A stretch of 64,000 bases of DNA from Methylohalomonas sp034521715 (GCA_034521715.1 JAXHLY010000013.1:186001-250000), one strand, 5' to 3'; positions 43,868 through 54,234 are shown, counted from the stretch's first letter. The notes: a model not told the origin generated them from the letters alone. Numbers and translations are program-made.

Positions 43868-43966
43868 ATGGCGATCCGGCAGACAGCGGGCTTATGGGGC
43901 GGGGTAATGCTGTTTGCAGCAATCATGCTGCTGCCGGCAGTCTGGGATATACCGTTGGTTCGATAA
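43868..43966 (+). CDS. Possible small membrane peptide (32 residues)
   Basis: ATG at 43868 to TAA at 43964-43966 encodes MAIRQTAGLWGGVMLFAAIM and then LLPAVWDIPLVR, a single hydrophobic helix with charged ends. It begins 8 bp after the stop of the previous gene and ends 11 bp before the heptanucleotide repeat. An overlapping frame from 43864 exists, so the call is weak. Confidence 0.3.
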   Translation: MAIRQTAGLWGGVMLFAAIMLLPAVWDIPLVR

Positions 43967-43977
43967 TGAAGTGAACG

Positions 43978-44166
43978 GTGAATCGTGAATCGTGAATCGT
44001 GAATCGTGAATCGTGAATCGTGAATCGTGAATCGTGAATCGTGAATCGTGAATCGTGAATCGTGAATCGTGAATCGTGAATCGTGAATCGTGAATCGTGA
44101 ATCGTGAATCGTGAATCGTGAATCGTGAATCGTGAATCGTGAATCGTGAATCGTGAATCGTGAATC
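43978..44166. repeat. 27 perfect tandem copies of GTGAATC
   Basis: The heptanucleotide GTGAATC is repeated 27 times without a single change (189 bp). It is flanked by degenerate units GTGAACG (43971) and GTGAATT (44167). The unit length is not a multiple of three. The array therefore reads in all frames without stop on the minus strand, producing a spurious FTIHDSR peptide repeat. It sits between the symporter operon and the DUF488 gene, and no real gene crosses it. Confidence 0.95.
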
Positions 44167-44300
44167 GTGAATTTTACGATAGAGAATTCTGAAAAGTTCC
44201 CGGCAGGAGCCTGGTTTGTCGAGCGAATCATCGATCTGGCCATTCGCGCAGCAAGCTGCGCTCCTGCACGAGATACGTTTAACATTTCACGTTTCACCAT

Positions 44301-44843
44301 TCACCAGTCCAGCTCAGGTTGCGTGCCCCGGTCGTAATAGATTCTGTCCGCCTCGAGCCGGGCCACCGGATTCGGCTGATGCCGCATGGTGCTGTTCATG
44401 CCGGTGATATGTAGTATCTCGTGGCCCTGCAGTACAAGGTAATCACTGATCAGCTGTCGGTGACAGCGGCCGGGATCGCGTTCGGCGCACATGAACGCGG
44501 CGGGTGCGACTGATGCCAGTCTCAGACTTTCGTCGATGGCTACGCGAAAGGCTGTTGAATTCATATGTGCGGCAAAATTCCGAAGAGCGCCTTCCGGCAG
44601 CGCTTCAAGACCGTCTGTGTCGATACCGCCTTCACGCCTGCCACCGAGCGATTCACCATACCAGTGATAATCGATCCCGGCTGCCGCAAGCCCGCGGCGC
44701 AGGCTACCCTGGTTGAGTTGCGGTAAACGGCGTGAGCCGGGATAGCGGCGGATATCGAATAGCAGCGAAATGCCATGGACCACGAGCCAGTCAGTAAAAA
44801 CATCCAATGAATGGTTGCTGTGGCCGATAGTATATAACCGCAC
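44301..44843 (-). CDS. DUF488 domain protein
   Basis: The 180-residue cytoplasmic protein begins MRLYTIGHSNHSLDVFTDWL, the standard DUF488 opening. It has LLFDIRRYPGSRRLPQLNQGSL and the conserved CAERDPGRCHRQLISDYLVLQG segment with two Cys and a His near the C-terminus. The biochemical function is unknown. It is 7 bp downstream of the response regulator gene on the same strand and likely cotranscribed with it. Confidence 0.85.
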   Translation of the reverse strand: MRLYTIGHSNHSLDVFTDWLVVHGISLLFDIRRYPGSRRLPQLNQGSLRRGLAAAGIDYHWYGESLGGRREGGIDTDGLEALPEGALRNFAAHMNSTAFRVAIDESLRLASVAPAAFMCAERDPGRCHRQLISDYLVLQGHEILHITGMNSTMRHQPNPVARLEADRIYYDRGTQPELDW

Positions 44844-44850
44844 TGTACGG

Positions 44851-46965
44851 TCAGGTAATTTCGAAGGATTCTATCTGCGTCATATCACCGATATTATCGA
44901 CAGGCTCGCCGATAAAGTAGCCCATCGCGAAATCAGCACCGCAGTTGATGGCCTGGGTCAACATGCCGGCATCCTCGATAAAGGTGGCGACAACGAGCAC
45001 ACCCTTTTGTCTCAGGCGGTGAAATCTGATCAGGGATTGCCGTGGGATCGGACTGTCCGGACTGGATCTCGGTCAAGAGCTTCTGGCTGATTTTGTAGAT
45101 ATTGAATTTACCCTTGTCGATACAGCTGTTCAGCTGTTCAATATCGTTGAATGAAGACAGGGTGAAACGGAAACCGTAGCTTTGGCGCAGGAACCGGAAC
45201 AGCGCTTCAACCTGGCGCTCCCGGGCGAGGTAGGTCTCCGCGGTAACCTCGATTATTATCGATTTTCCCGGCTCCAGTTTACCGAGCTGTTTCAACAGTT
45301 TGTTCTGCAGCCACTGGAACAGGTTGGCATCGGCAAACGATTCTTCGCTGAGCTTGATAATGAATTCGGGTATCTGCCGGTTGTTCTGACTGAAACTGAC
45401 GATACGACTGACCGTCTGGCGCAGCATCCAGCGGTCCAGCAGTTTCTGATTCCGGGCGTTTTTCAGATCATTGACAATCTGTTCGGCTGGAACGATCTCG
45501 CCATTTGTATCGACCATGCGGACGCGAATACTGTAAAACTCTTTGCCGGATTCTGTCGCGGTATCCGATAACGGCATAACAGGTTGGTAATACTGAATCA
45601 TGCGGTTGTCACCGAAGGCCTGCATGATATCGATATCGTTTCCGGTACTATCCGCACTCGCATCCCCGGCCGCCCCGGTGTCATGCAGTTTCTCGGCGGG
45701 CAGCTCCAGGGTCATTTCCAGCAGGTCTTTTTCCGACAGCGGCGGCCTTGTTTGTGCGGCTGGCGGTTCGGTGCCGGCGGGTTTGCTTTCGGATGCAGTT
45801 GCCTCTGTCGGTTTCTTATGGGTGGTTCCCTGTGCGGGTTTCCGTGGTGTGGATTCCCGCTTTCCGGTCTTGCCGCGGGTGCCGGCTTTTCAGTATCGGG
45901 CCGTGGCTTGTCCTTTACTGCAGGAGCGGGTGCGGATGACGGCTGCGAATATCTGCCTCGGTCGGAGGCCGGTTTGTCCTGTTCTTTTGCCGTCGCCGCC
46001 TTTGCCTGGTCGTCCCCGGCGGGCGCAGGCTTTTTAACGCCTGCAGACGATTGTGTTTTCTCGGGCTGATAAATCGCGTAATCATTGCCGCCGTGCTCCC
46101 TGATCTTTTTGCAGGTCGTACGGGCACTGCGGATGACGTCGCTGGCCGAATTACCGGCATCAGACAGGCGCACGGCACCAATGCTGACAGTATAGGGAAT
46201 CAGCTCATCTTCATACTCATAGGCATCGCCGGCGAGCAAATCGGAAAGTTTCTTCAGTTCCTGCTCCAGCGATGTATCGGCCTGGGGGTTGAACAGCAGA
46301 CCTATCGTGGCATCGCTCATGCGCGTGATACTGGCCTGGTAATTTTCGTCGTTGAAGGAATCGAATGTGATCTTGGCGAGATGCCGCAACAGGCTGTCCT
46401 GCACGATGATGCCGCGATCCTCGCCCAGTTCAATATACTGATCGAGTTCGATCAGGAAGAAAACGGGGGCCGGGCGACCTTTTTCGACGGGCTGTTCCAG
46501 CTTTTTGTAAAACAGTGCCTTGTTGAATGACTGGTTGTTCTGGGTATTGGCCAGTCGGCGTTCATGTTCTTTTTCGTGGGATTTCAGCGCGTCTTCGATG
46601 GCCTGCCTGAGCTTTTCCCGGGTGAGGTTCTGCTTGCGCAGGTAGTCCTGTACGCCGGTCTTCATGGCACGAACGGCAATATCCTCGCTGCCGGCGGCGG
46701 TCATCATGATGACGGGCGGAAAGTTTTCCTGATTTTTCCATTCATTCAGCAGGTCGAGGCCCGTCAGCGAGGCGTTGAGGAAATAGTCCAGGATGACCAG
46801 ATCGCAGCCCGTCCAGTCGAAGTCGAGCGGCGGCGGCCCGCCGACGGCCTGGTTCGCATCCTCGACTATAGTGTCGGGCAGAATGAGATTGATGTAACGG
46901 GTAATCAGTTGCCGGAACGATTCATCATCATCAATAATCAGACAGCGCTTTATGGGTTTTGCCAC
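44851..46965 (-). CDS. Response regulator with degenerate GGDEF- and EAL-like domains, two frameshifts
   Basis: The receiver domain (1-130) has DDDE near the start and the phospho-acceptor Asp in LVILDYFLNASLTG. A GGDEF-like domain follows (about 160-300) but the GGDEF loop is replaced (MSDATIGLLFNP). A low-complexity Lys/Pro linker leads to an EAL-like domain (IQYYQPVMPL..., EFIIKLSEESFADANLFQWL, IIIEVTAETYL) in which the EAL motif itself is lost (YSIRVRM). A FimX-like c-di-GMP receptor or scaffold is therefore more likely than an enzyme. The frame breaks in the linker (about 45850-45890) and near 45045. The true end reads ADFAMGYFIGEP... to a stop at 44851. Confidence 0.7.
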
Positions 46966-47395
46966 AGCAGCTCCTTCCTGAAATCAACCCTGAACCATAT
47001 TGGAGACAATAATAAACCCTGCGCCGGATATGCCGGTGCAGCAGCAGACAGCAACATAGGATATTATCAGTAAAATCAAGCGGTTCGGCCTGTTTTAAAA
47101 GCCTGTACGCTAATTGGTGGAATATCCCCGTTGGTTGATCAGCTTAGCACCCGCCCGCCTGTGGGTAACAGCCCGGGTATCATATCAGCCGGCCTGCCCG
47201 GTGGCAGGCGGCTATCGCCGGGCAGCCTGATTCCGCGGGTGCAGGCGCTGGCGGGCCGTGAACTTTATCCGTCGCGCCGGTCCCGGCGCGTGATGAAGGC
47301 TTCTATTATGGGCCACGATGTTGCCGGTGGCGTCCTCTTTCCATGACGCCTGTCGTGACAGTATGATGCCGTTTAAATAACAGGTTAATCGTTTG
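46966..47395. other. Gene-free region
   Basis: About 430 bp upstream of the Sel1-repeat gene and upstream of the response regulator gene, with no repeat or RNA I can support. It holds the promoter of the minus-strand response regulator and possibly that of the Sel1 gene. Short GC-rich palindromes near 47190-47220 (CTGCCCGGTGGCAGG) could be a terminator-like hairpin but have no T-run. Confidence 0.3.
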
Positions 47396-48328
47396 ATGTT
47401 TGTTAATACTCTCAGGGATCTCCCTTCTCGCCGGTGTCTTGTTAAACAGTCATTAGCGGCCGCCGACAAAACGGACCCGGATCCGAACCCGGAACATCCG
47501 CACCGAAGAGGCGCGGACGGTAACGTTAATGCCCAGAACAACCTGGCACTCGTCTGTACCTGAATCGGTATCGGCGTTGAACAGGATGTGCGGACGGCGG
47601 GCGGAATGGTTTCGCAAGGCCGCGGACCAGGATGCATATCGAGGCAGATGCAGTTGGGCTACTCTTTACGACATCGGCCGTGGTGTCGAACAGGACAATG
47701 CCCGGGCATTCGACCGGTACCGCCAGGCGGCGCAGCAGGACGATGCCGATGCCATGATCAATCTCGGCGAGATGATTCTTGCCGGCCGCGGTGTGTCGGC
47801 CAGTGCAGTGCAGGCCTGTGACTGGTTTGAAAAGGCCGCAGAGCTGGGTCATGCCGGCGGTCAGTATCTGCTGGGTGAATGTTACCTTGACGGCAGCGGC
47901 GGCGGACGCGATGCCGCCGTCGCGGCGGAACGGTTTCGCCGTCGGCGAACAGCAATACGCCATCGCCCAGGGCCGTACGGGCGTACCTGGCATGAACAGG
48001 GCATCGCGTAACCGCCAGTGACGAAAAAGCAGTGACATGGTACCGGCGCGCGGCGGAGCAGGGCGAGCCGCAGTCGCAGTACAACCTGGGCGTGTTATTG
48101 AGTGAAGGCCGCGGCGCGCCGCGGGATGATGGTGCCGCCGCCGAGTGGTTCCGGCGCGCCGCCGAGCAGGGTGATCCGAATGCGCAGTTCGCGCTGGCGG
48201 GCAGCTATTTCGAGGGCCGTGGCGTCGACGAGGATATGCAGCAGGGCATGCACTGGCGGCCAGCCGTGGCGGCGGACCAGGATTTTGCCCCGGCCCGGCG
48301 CCTGCTCAGCGATATTCAGGAAGAATAG
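47396..48328 (+). CDS. Sel1-repeat (TPR-like) protein, many frameshifts
   Basis: Pieces in different frames add up to a chain of Sel1 repeats. Readable units include NVNAQNNLALV, GIGVEQDVRTA, AEWFRKAADQD, LYDIGRGVEQDNARAFDRYRQAAQQDDADAMINLGEMILAGRGV, DWFEKAAELGHAGGQYLLGECYLDGSG, TWYRRAAEQGEPQSQYNLGVLLSEGRGAPRDDG, and AEWFRRAAEQGDPNAQFALAGSYFEGRGVDED. The last repeat runs to DFAPARRLLSDIQEE. Sel1 proteins are solenoid scaffolds, often envelope-linked. At least five indels occur. The start is uncertain: the ATG at 47396 opens the first usable frame but lacks a clear signal peptide. Confidence 0.6.
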
Positions 48329-48335
48329 GTTTCCC

Positions 48336-49160
48336 TCAAGGTGCCGGATGCCAGCCGGCGTCGGCCCGGTATTCCGCCACCGGATGGCGGCAGTTGCGCG
48401 ATCGATGCAGCAGACGGCACCCGGCGATCCTGCTGTGGCCTTATCAATCGGTTGAGCTGGGTATGCGGCAGAATATGCTTTTCGATGAATTCATCACCCA
48501 GCGCCCGTACCATCGGCGTATCGGTAAAGCCGGGATGGATCACACCGCAGCGCACACCATGGAAAATGGCCTCCATGGTCAGGGTCGCGGCGGCACCTTC
48601 AAGACCGGCCTTGGTCGTGGCATAGGCTATCTGGCCCTTGTTGCCCTGTGAGGAAATCGAACCGATAACGACTGGCGGTGCCTGGGACCGTTTCATCGGA
48701 TGCGTCGATCGCGCTTGCCGTGGGTGGCGCGGTCCTCGGCAATCCAGGCGACCATCTCCAAGCCCCAATAGATGGGCGCGATCAGGTTGACCTCGACTAC
48801 CTCGCGGAATTTGTCGATGTCATACATTGTCGATTTGCCGGTTTCCTTGTCGACCTTGACCGCCAGCGCATCGCGCGTGATCCCGGCCGCCGGTACACAA
48901 ATGGTGACAATACCGTGTTCCTTGTTCATGTGCTCGAACACCGAGCGCCGGAATGCTTCATCGGTCACGTTGCCCTGGAACGGGACGGCCACTTCGCGGC
49001 GGGCCTGTTTGTTGACCTCATCGGCAGCCGAGTGGACCTCATCGGTGAGATCGACAATGGCGATGGCGCCGGCACCGTTGGCGGCAAGTTCATTGGCGAC
49101 GGCGCGGCCGATGCCACTGGCGGCACCGGTAATGACGGCTACCTGATTTTTGATTTCCAT
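48336..49160 (-). CDS. Short-chain dehydrogenase/reductase, several frameshifts
   Basis: The SDR starts MEIKNQVAVITGAASGIGRAVANELAANGAGAIAIVDLTD with the TGxxxGIG cofactor loop and an Asp after strand 2 that favours NAD(H). It continues VPAAGITRDALAVKVDKETGKSTMYDIDKFREVVEVNLIAPIYWGLEMV. In another frame it has the catalytic Ser region and IAYATTKAGLEGAAATLTME (Tyr-x-x-x-Lys), then RCGVIHPGFTDTPMVRALGDEFIE. The end reads ADAGWHPAP with a stop at 48336. Breaks lie near 48700-48720 and 48400-48440. It resembles FabG-like reductases and 3-hydroxyacyl dehydrogenases. The substrate is unknown. Confidence 0.75.
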
Positions 49161-49249
49161 GGCTAACTCCAGAAGGTAAATATTGCACGCATTGTAACGT
49201 GCATTTGCTGCAGCGCAATATAGCACATTCGAGCGAAATACACTGCCGG

Positions 49250-49897
49250 TTAATGGCAGTCGGTGGGGAAGATACGGGAAGCGATCAGGCCGGCCGGCGC
49301 GAGTTCCGTGGCGATGCCCGGCCGGTCGGTGAATGCAAACATCCACCCGTGCCGGCGGCAGGTTGCCCCAGACGCGCGAATAGCCGAGCCGGCGAAAACC
49401 CGCCGGGGCCTGTCCGCCGGGGTCACCCACGCGACAGGTGAACTGGATGTACTGGCCGTCGGTGGCCAGCACCCGGTATACCTGCTGGCACGATCCGCGC
49501 AGGCGGGCGCCAGGGAACGCAGCGGCAGGCTGGAAACGATATGGCCGACCCGGGCGTCGGGGCCCAGAGGGCACGGAGCAGGCTGTCGAGCTGCCTGGCA
49601 TCGCCTTCGATCACGCGTATCGTTGGAAATCGCTTCTGCAACAGGTCCACGAGCACCGGCGAGCGTTCGATACAGACAAGACGCTCGGGATTATCGATCC
49701 GTGACAACAGCGCACGGGTAATGGCACCGGTACCGGCGCCCAGTTCAACCACGTAACCGGACCCGCCTTCGGTAATCCGATTCAGGCACAGCGCTGGCGC
49801 AGCCGGGCGGGAGCTTGGCAGCAGGGCGCCCGTGGAGCGGGGTGGTGATGAATTCACCACAGAATACGGCGGCGGAGACGATTGTTTCCAGTGCCAT
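49250..49897 (-). CDS. Phospholipid N-methyltransferase-like SAM methyltransferase, several frameshifts
   Basis: Joined, the protein starts at 49897 (MALETIVSAAVFCGEFITTP) and continues ALLPSSRPAA and GYVVELGAGTGAITRALLSRIDNPERLVCIERSPVLVDLLQKRFPTIRVIEGDARQL. It then follows through other frames with QQVYRVLATDGQYIQFTCRVGDP and RVWGNLPPA, ending ASRIFPTDCH at 49250. The SAM loop ELGAGTG and the opening resemble bacterial PmtA-type phosphatidylethanolamine methyltransferases. Relatives also include rRNA-dimethylase-like proteins. At least three breaks are present, so the amino acid sequence around 49400-49520 and 49830-49870 is uncertain. Confidence 0.65.
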
Positions 49898-50088
49898 GTC
49901 GATGATTACCGAGGTTGTGACGGGGCTGTGGCCCCGCCCTGGATGTCATATAAGTATGTCATGAGACCGCGCCCGCCGAGAGCTTGCATGTCCCGTTTGC
50001 GCCGCGGTTTGTTGCGGGTGATTGGCGTTGAACCACGGGCGTAGACGGCGGTACGGTCTCATGATTATTCTCATTTGCAGAGGGATAG

Positions 50089-50755
50089 ATGATGTTATTT
50101 CCCGGTAAATCAACCACCCTGCCGACAGCCTCTGAAGCCCTGCCGGGCCGTAGCCAGCCACTGAGCATCAGCGGCCGGCATTATGTCAACGGGCATCCGC
50201 TGAAGCCGCCGTTTCCCGCCGGCATGCAGCAGGCTGTGTTCGGGCTCGGCTGCTTCTGGGGAGCCGAGCGCATATTCTGGCAATGAGAATCGGCGTTTAC
50301 GTAACGGCAGTTGGCTATGCCGGCGGCCATACACCGAATCCCACATATGAAGTAAGCCGGCATGCGGTCTGTAATCGGGGTCAGCTGCCCGGAGCGTCGC
50401 GACTCGTCGTCTTTGACCTGGCAGTGGATCGGCTGAAACGACTGCGCAAAACTGCTGCGCACGTTCTGGGAAGCGCATGATCCCACCCAGGGCATGCGCC
50501 AGGGCAATGATGTCGGCACGCAATACCGTTCAGCCATTTATACTTTTGACGATGAACAGCAGCAGATCGCGGAAAGCAGTCGTGCTGAATATAGAGCAGG
50601 GCATTAGCATACGGATCGCCTGGGTGTCATTACCACGGAGATTCAGCCGGCGCCGGCGTTCTATTACGCCGAGGACTATCACCAGCAGTATCTGGCAAAA
50701 AATCCGGCCGGCTATTGCGGACTACGTCGGGACCGGCGTTGCCAGCGCGACGTGA
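50089..50755 (+). CDS. msrA: Peptide methionine sulfoxide reductase MsrA (cytoplasmic), many frameshifts
   Basis: The N-terminal part reads FPGKSTTLPTASEALPGRSQP, then GMQQAVFGLGCFWGAERIFWQ with the catalytic Cys in GCFWG. The following frames contain GVYVTAVGYAGGHTPNPTYE, EAHDPTQGMRQGNDVGTQYRSAIYTFDDEQQQIAESS, the short TTEIQPAPAFYYAEDYHQQYLAKNPAGYCG and a stop at 50753-50755. This is the E. coli-like MsrA without signal peptide, which repairs oxidised methionine. More than five indels fall within about 650 bp, part of the same error-dense stretch as the neighbours. Confidence 0.75.
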
Positions 50756-50816
50756 ACATGCATGCTCAAGCCGTTATGATGGGCGTTGGTTTGATTCTGC
50801 CGGGATCCCGGAAAAC

Positions 50817-51629
50817 ATGACCGCACGCGCTATCAAAACCGAAGAATACGCTATTCTCGACGAGCCTTATTATCAGTCGATCGGGGACGAAATCGCAGTC
50901 TATGAAGCTGCCTGGCGCAATCAGTTGCCGGTGTTGCTCAAGGGCCCCACGGGCTGTGGCAAGACCCGGTTCATGGAATACATGAGCTGGTATCTGCAAC
51001 GGCCGATGATCACGGTATCGTGTCATGACGATCTGACGGCTTCCGACCTGGTCGGCCGTTACCTGGTCAAGGGCGGTGAAACCGTGTGGGTGGACGGCCC
51101 ACTGACCCGCGCCGTGCGTTCAGGCAGTCTGTGTTACCTGGATGAAATCGTGGAGGCGCGCAAGGACACGACAGTCGTGATCCATCCGTTATGCGACGAT
51201 CGCAGACTGTTACCGATCGATAAACTCGGCGAGGTCGTCGCGGCACCGCCGGAATTTTCCCTGACCGTATCCTACAACCCGGGTTACCAGAGTGTGCTCA
51301 AGGATCTCAAGCAGAGCACGCGCCAGCGGTTTGTAGCACTGGAATTCGGTTATCCCGGAGTGGAACTGGAAGCGGAGATCATTGCCAGGGAGTCGGGCGT
51401 TGACGGCGAAACCGCTGAGCGGCTGGTGAAAATTGGTCATATGACGCGAAACCTGAAGGACAACGGCCTGGATGAAGGTGCCAGCACGCGACTGTTGGTC
51501 AATGCCGGCAAACTGATAGTCTGTGACGTGAAACCGGCCGTCGCCTGTCAGAGCGCCATTGCCGAGGCATTGACCGATGACCCGGATATGCTGGCAGCGA
51601 TACGGGAATTGATTGCTTCAGTTTATTAG
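50817..51629 (+). CDS. MoxR-type AAA+ ATPase (NorQ/CbbQ family)
   Basis: The 270-residue ATPase has Walker A GPTGCGKTR, Walker B LCYLDEIVEARKDT, sensor 1 VSYNPGY, and the SVLKDLKQSTRQRF arginine-finger region. The C-terminal part (SGVDGETAERLVKIGHMTRN... GASTRLLVNAGKLI) is that of NorQ/CbbQ. These proteins work with a VWA partner (NorD/CbbO) to remodel a target metalloenzyme such as nitric oxide reductase or RubisCO. The VWA partner gene follows after a repeat-rich gap. Neither nor nor cbb structural genes are in the window, so the target is open. Confidence 0.88.
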   Translation: MTARAIKTEEYAILDEPYYQSIGDEIAVYEAAWRNQLPVLLKGPTGCGKTRFMEYMSWYLQRPMITVSCHDDLTASDLVGRYLVKGGETVWVDGPLTRAVRSGSLCYLDEIVEARKDTTVVIHPLCDDRRLLPIDKLGEVVAAPPEFSLTVSYNPGYQSVLKDLKQSTRQRFVALEFGYPGVELEAEIIARESGVDGETAERLVKIGHMTRNLKDNGLDEGASTRLLVNAGKLIVCDVKPAVACQSAIAEALTDDPDMLAAIRELIASVY

Positions 51630-51667
51630 TTAACTGGTTCATTAGTTTACTGGTTGATTGGTTAATT

Positions 51668-51861
51668 AGGGAGACTCTGAATAATTTGTCATTTCGAGCG
51701 CAGCGAGAAATCACCGAAGGTGTCCCGAGCACAGCGAGGGACCTTCGAAGGCGTCCCGAGCGCAACGAGGGACCTTTATGGAAAGATCTCTCCCTGTGGT
51801 CGAGACAGGGATTTCTCCCGTTGGTCGAAATGACATGCGGGGATTATTCAGAGCTTCCTTA
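51668..51861. mobile_element. MITE-like element, copy 2
   Basis: A 194-bp element in inverted orientation relative to the copies at 3289 and 60189. The ends are AGGGAGACTCTGAATAA and TTATTCAGAGCTTCCTT. The interior has the GTCATTTCGA/TCGAAATGAC palindrome. Its right 50 bp are the exact reverse complement of the left 50 bp of copy 3. It lies between the NorQ- and NorD-type genes. Confidence 0.65.
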
Positions 51862-51923
51862 GTGATTAGTAATTGGACTCTTGACAAGGTTAGGGCTTGA
51901 ATGATCCTGTTTTAAGCGATTAT

Positions 51924-51995
51924 CCAATCAACCAATCAACCAATCAACCAATCAACCGATCAACCAATCAACCAATCAACCAATCAACGAATCAA
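51924..51995. repeat. Octanucleotide tandem repeat CCAATCAA, nine copies
   Basis: Nine tandem units of CCAATCAA (seven exact, two with one change: CCGATCAA at 51956 and CGAATCAA at 51988) end directly at the likely ATG of the NorD-type gene (51999). No Shine-Dalgarno sequence precedes that ATG. The alternative start at 51897 (TTG) would place the array inside the coding sequence. Confidence 0.9.
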
Positions 51996-51998
51996 CCA

Positions 51999-54234
51999 AT
52001 GGACCCCGATTCCCGCTGGATACTGCGTGAAATGGTCAGCCGTCCCGGTGACGGTGAGGCATTGCACGATGATAGCGTGTCGATCCCCGATGTCAGTCGC
52101 GCCAGGCTGCAGCGCGTGCGTGCCCTGCTGACACGGCATGGAGATGGTGAACGGGTATATACCGCCATTTGCGAACTCGATGAAGCACAGTGCCGGTTCA
52201 TCATTCACTGGGTGGATGTGATCGCACGCAGCGATTCGGAACTGGCACGGGTTTTTGCCACCCACGCAGTGCAGGCGCTGTCACTCATGGATATGGCCGG
52301 CGTTGAGGCCTGGTTGATCCGGGCAATGGATGCCTACGACAAGCGCGGCCTCGGTTATGCCATCAGCGTTATCGAGGATCTGGAAACCTTTGCCGGGGAA
52401 TACGCCGAACGCCATATCCAGGTCAGCCTCGACAGCGAACTCGGCGTTCTGCAGCCATTGATTATCGGACTCGGTGGCAGGCCGCTAACCATTGCCGCAG
52501 ATGAATCGGGGAAGGCCGCGTCTGCCTACACCGATACGGAATCGATATACCTGCCGGCGAACATACGCTATTTCCGTAATCAGCAACTGAACCGCCGGCT
52601 GCTGACGGCGCAGACCGTCTATCAGTGGGCGCAGAACCGCTACGGCACCTGGCAGCTCAAGCCACTGGAACAGCTTTCGCGATTACCGGATCCCACCACC
52701 AGTATTCAGTTATATGCGCAACTCGAGTGTTACCGGATCGAGGCCTGCCTGGCGCGGGATCTGCCGGGACTCGCGCGCAGCCTGCAGGCGCTGAATTCGG
52801 CCCAGGCAGGATAGATCGCACCGCGCCGAGCCGTGCATGGAGTGTGGCTATCGAGCGCCTGACGATGGAAGATGCGACCGCTGCCGACAGTCTTGAACCG
52901 ATCGATACGCTGCGTGATGAACCCCTGCCAGAGGCACCGTGCTATATCGGTGTCATGTTTCCCGACCGGGTACGCAAACTGCTGCGCAGACGCGTGGCGA
53001 CCGAACGTGATCGCCTGCGGCGCTCGCTGAGTGAACTCGAGCAGCGCGTCATCGGCGACAGCAACCGCGAGAACACGAAACAGAACGACGAAATGACCGA
53101 TGCGCCGAAGCCTGGCGGCCAGTTCTCGATGGCAGAGGGCGACTATGCGGCCGGTGAACGCCAGGTTACGCCACAGCTTGAATACGAGGGCCGCCGGGTG
53201 CAGACACCACCGGATGTGCGTGGGCTGCTGACATCGATACGGCAGGATCTGGGCGAGGTGCCGGAAGATTATCCGGTAACGGCCGGCGACACACCCTATG
53301 ACGCCGATGCCGAGTCGGTACCGCGATTCGCGATTATGATACGGAATCACTGCATTATGCCGACGGTGCACTCAGCTATCCGGAATGGGATTACAATCGC
53401 CAGCGTTACCGCGAGGATTACTGCCTGCTGCAGGAACATACCGTTCAGCCCGGCGATCCGTATTTCATTCAGCAGACACTGCAGAAATACCGCGGACCGC
53501 TGAAATCCATCCGCCGCAGCTTCGAGGCGGTGCTGGGTGAAGACCGGTTGTTGCGCCGTCAGGCGGATGGTGACGATATCGATATCGATGCATTGATCGA
53601 GGCACACGCTGACTTTGTCCGCGGCGCCGAAATGGACGACCGTGTTTACTGCCGCCACCGGCGTGTCGATCGCGATATCGCCGTGATGCTTATGGTCGAC
53701 ATGAGCGGCTCGACACGAGGCTGGGTCAACGATGCCGAGCGCGAGTCACTGGTACTGTTGTGCGAGGCACTGGAAACACTGGGCGATCGCTATGCCATTT
53801 ACGGTTTTTCCGGTCGCACCCATACGCGTTGCGCGATCTATCACATCAAGCACTTTGACGAAGTTTACGGCCGGACCGTGCGCGATCGCATCAGCGGTAT
53901 CAGACCGCAGACCTATACCCGCATGGGTGTGGCCATCCGGCATCTGGGCGGTCTGCTGCGCCAGGTACCGGCCCGCACCAAGCTGCTGGTGACGCTGTCG
54001 GACGGCAAGCCCGAGGATTACGGCAGTTACCGCGGCCGCTACGGCGTCGAGGATACGCGCCGGGCGCTGATCGAGGCCCGCCGTGACGGCATACACGCCT
54101 TTTGCATCACCATCGACAGTGAGGGCGGCGATTACCTGCCGCACATGTACGGGCCCGCCAATTACGCCGTCATCGACCAGGTCAGCCAGCTGCCGCTGAA
54201 GGTCGCCGATATCTACCGCAAGCTCACCACTTGA
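51999..54234 (+). CDS. VWA-domain protein of the NorD/CbbO family, two frameshifts
   Basis: The N-terminal part (MDPDSRWILREMVSRPGDG...) is helical and precedes a poorly conserved middle. The C-terminal von Willebrand A domain contains the MIDAS pattern IAVMLMVDMSGSTRGWVN, with the following TYTRMGVAIRHLGG and LVTLSDGKPEDYGSYRG. The frame changes near 52805 and 53325. It is the usual partner of the NorQ/CbbQ-type ATPase upstream. A TTG at 51897 would add 34 residues encoded by the octanucleotide repeat. I prefer ATG 51999, although it lacks a ribosome-binding site. The insertion of a MITE and a microsatellite between the pair is unusual. Confidence 0.8.

Noticed and set aside
43978..44166. 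CRISPR array
   Set aside because: Tandem 7-bp units have no spacers, and no cas genes occur in the window.
43923..44300. An open frame on the minus strand encoding a perfect FTIHDSR peptide repeat
   Set aside because: It is only the translation of the GTGAATC microsatellite, which stays open in the minus-strand frames because the unit lacks stops; no ribosome-binding site or homology supports a protein.
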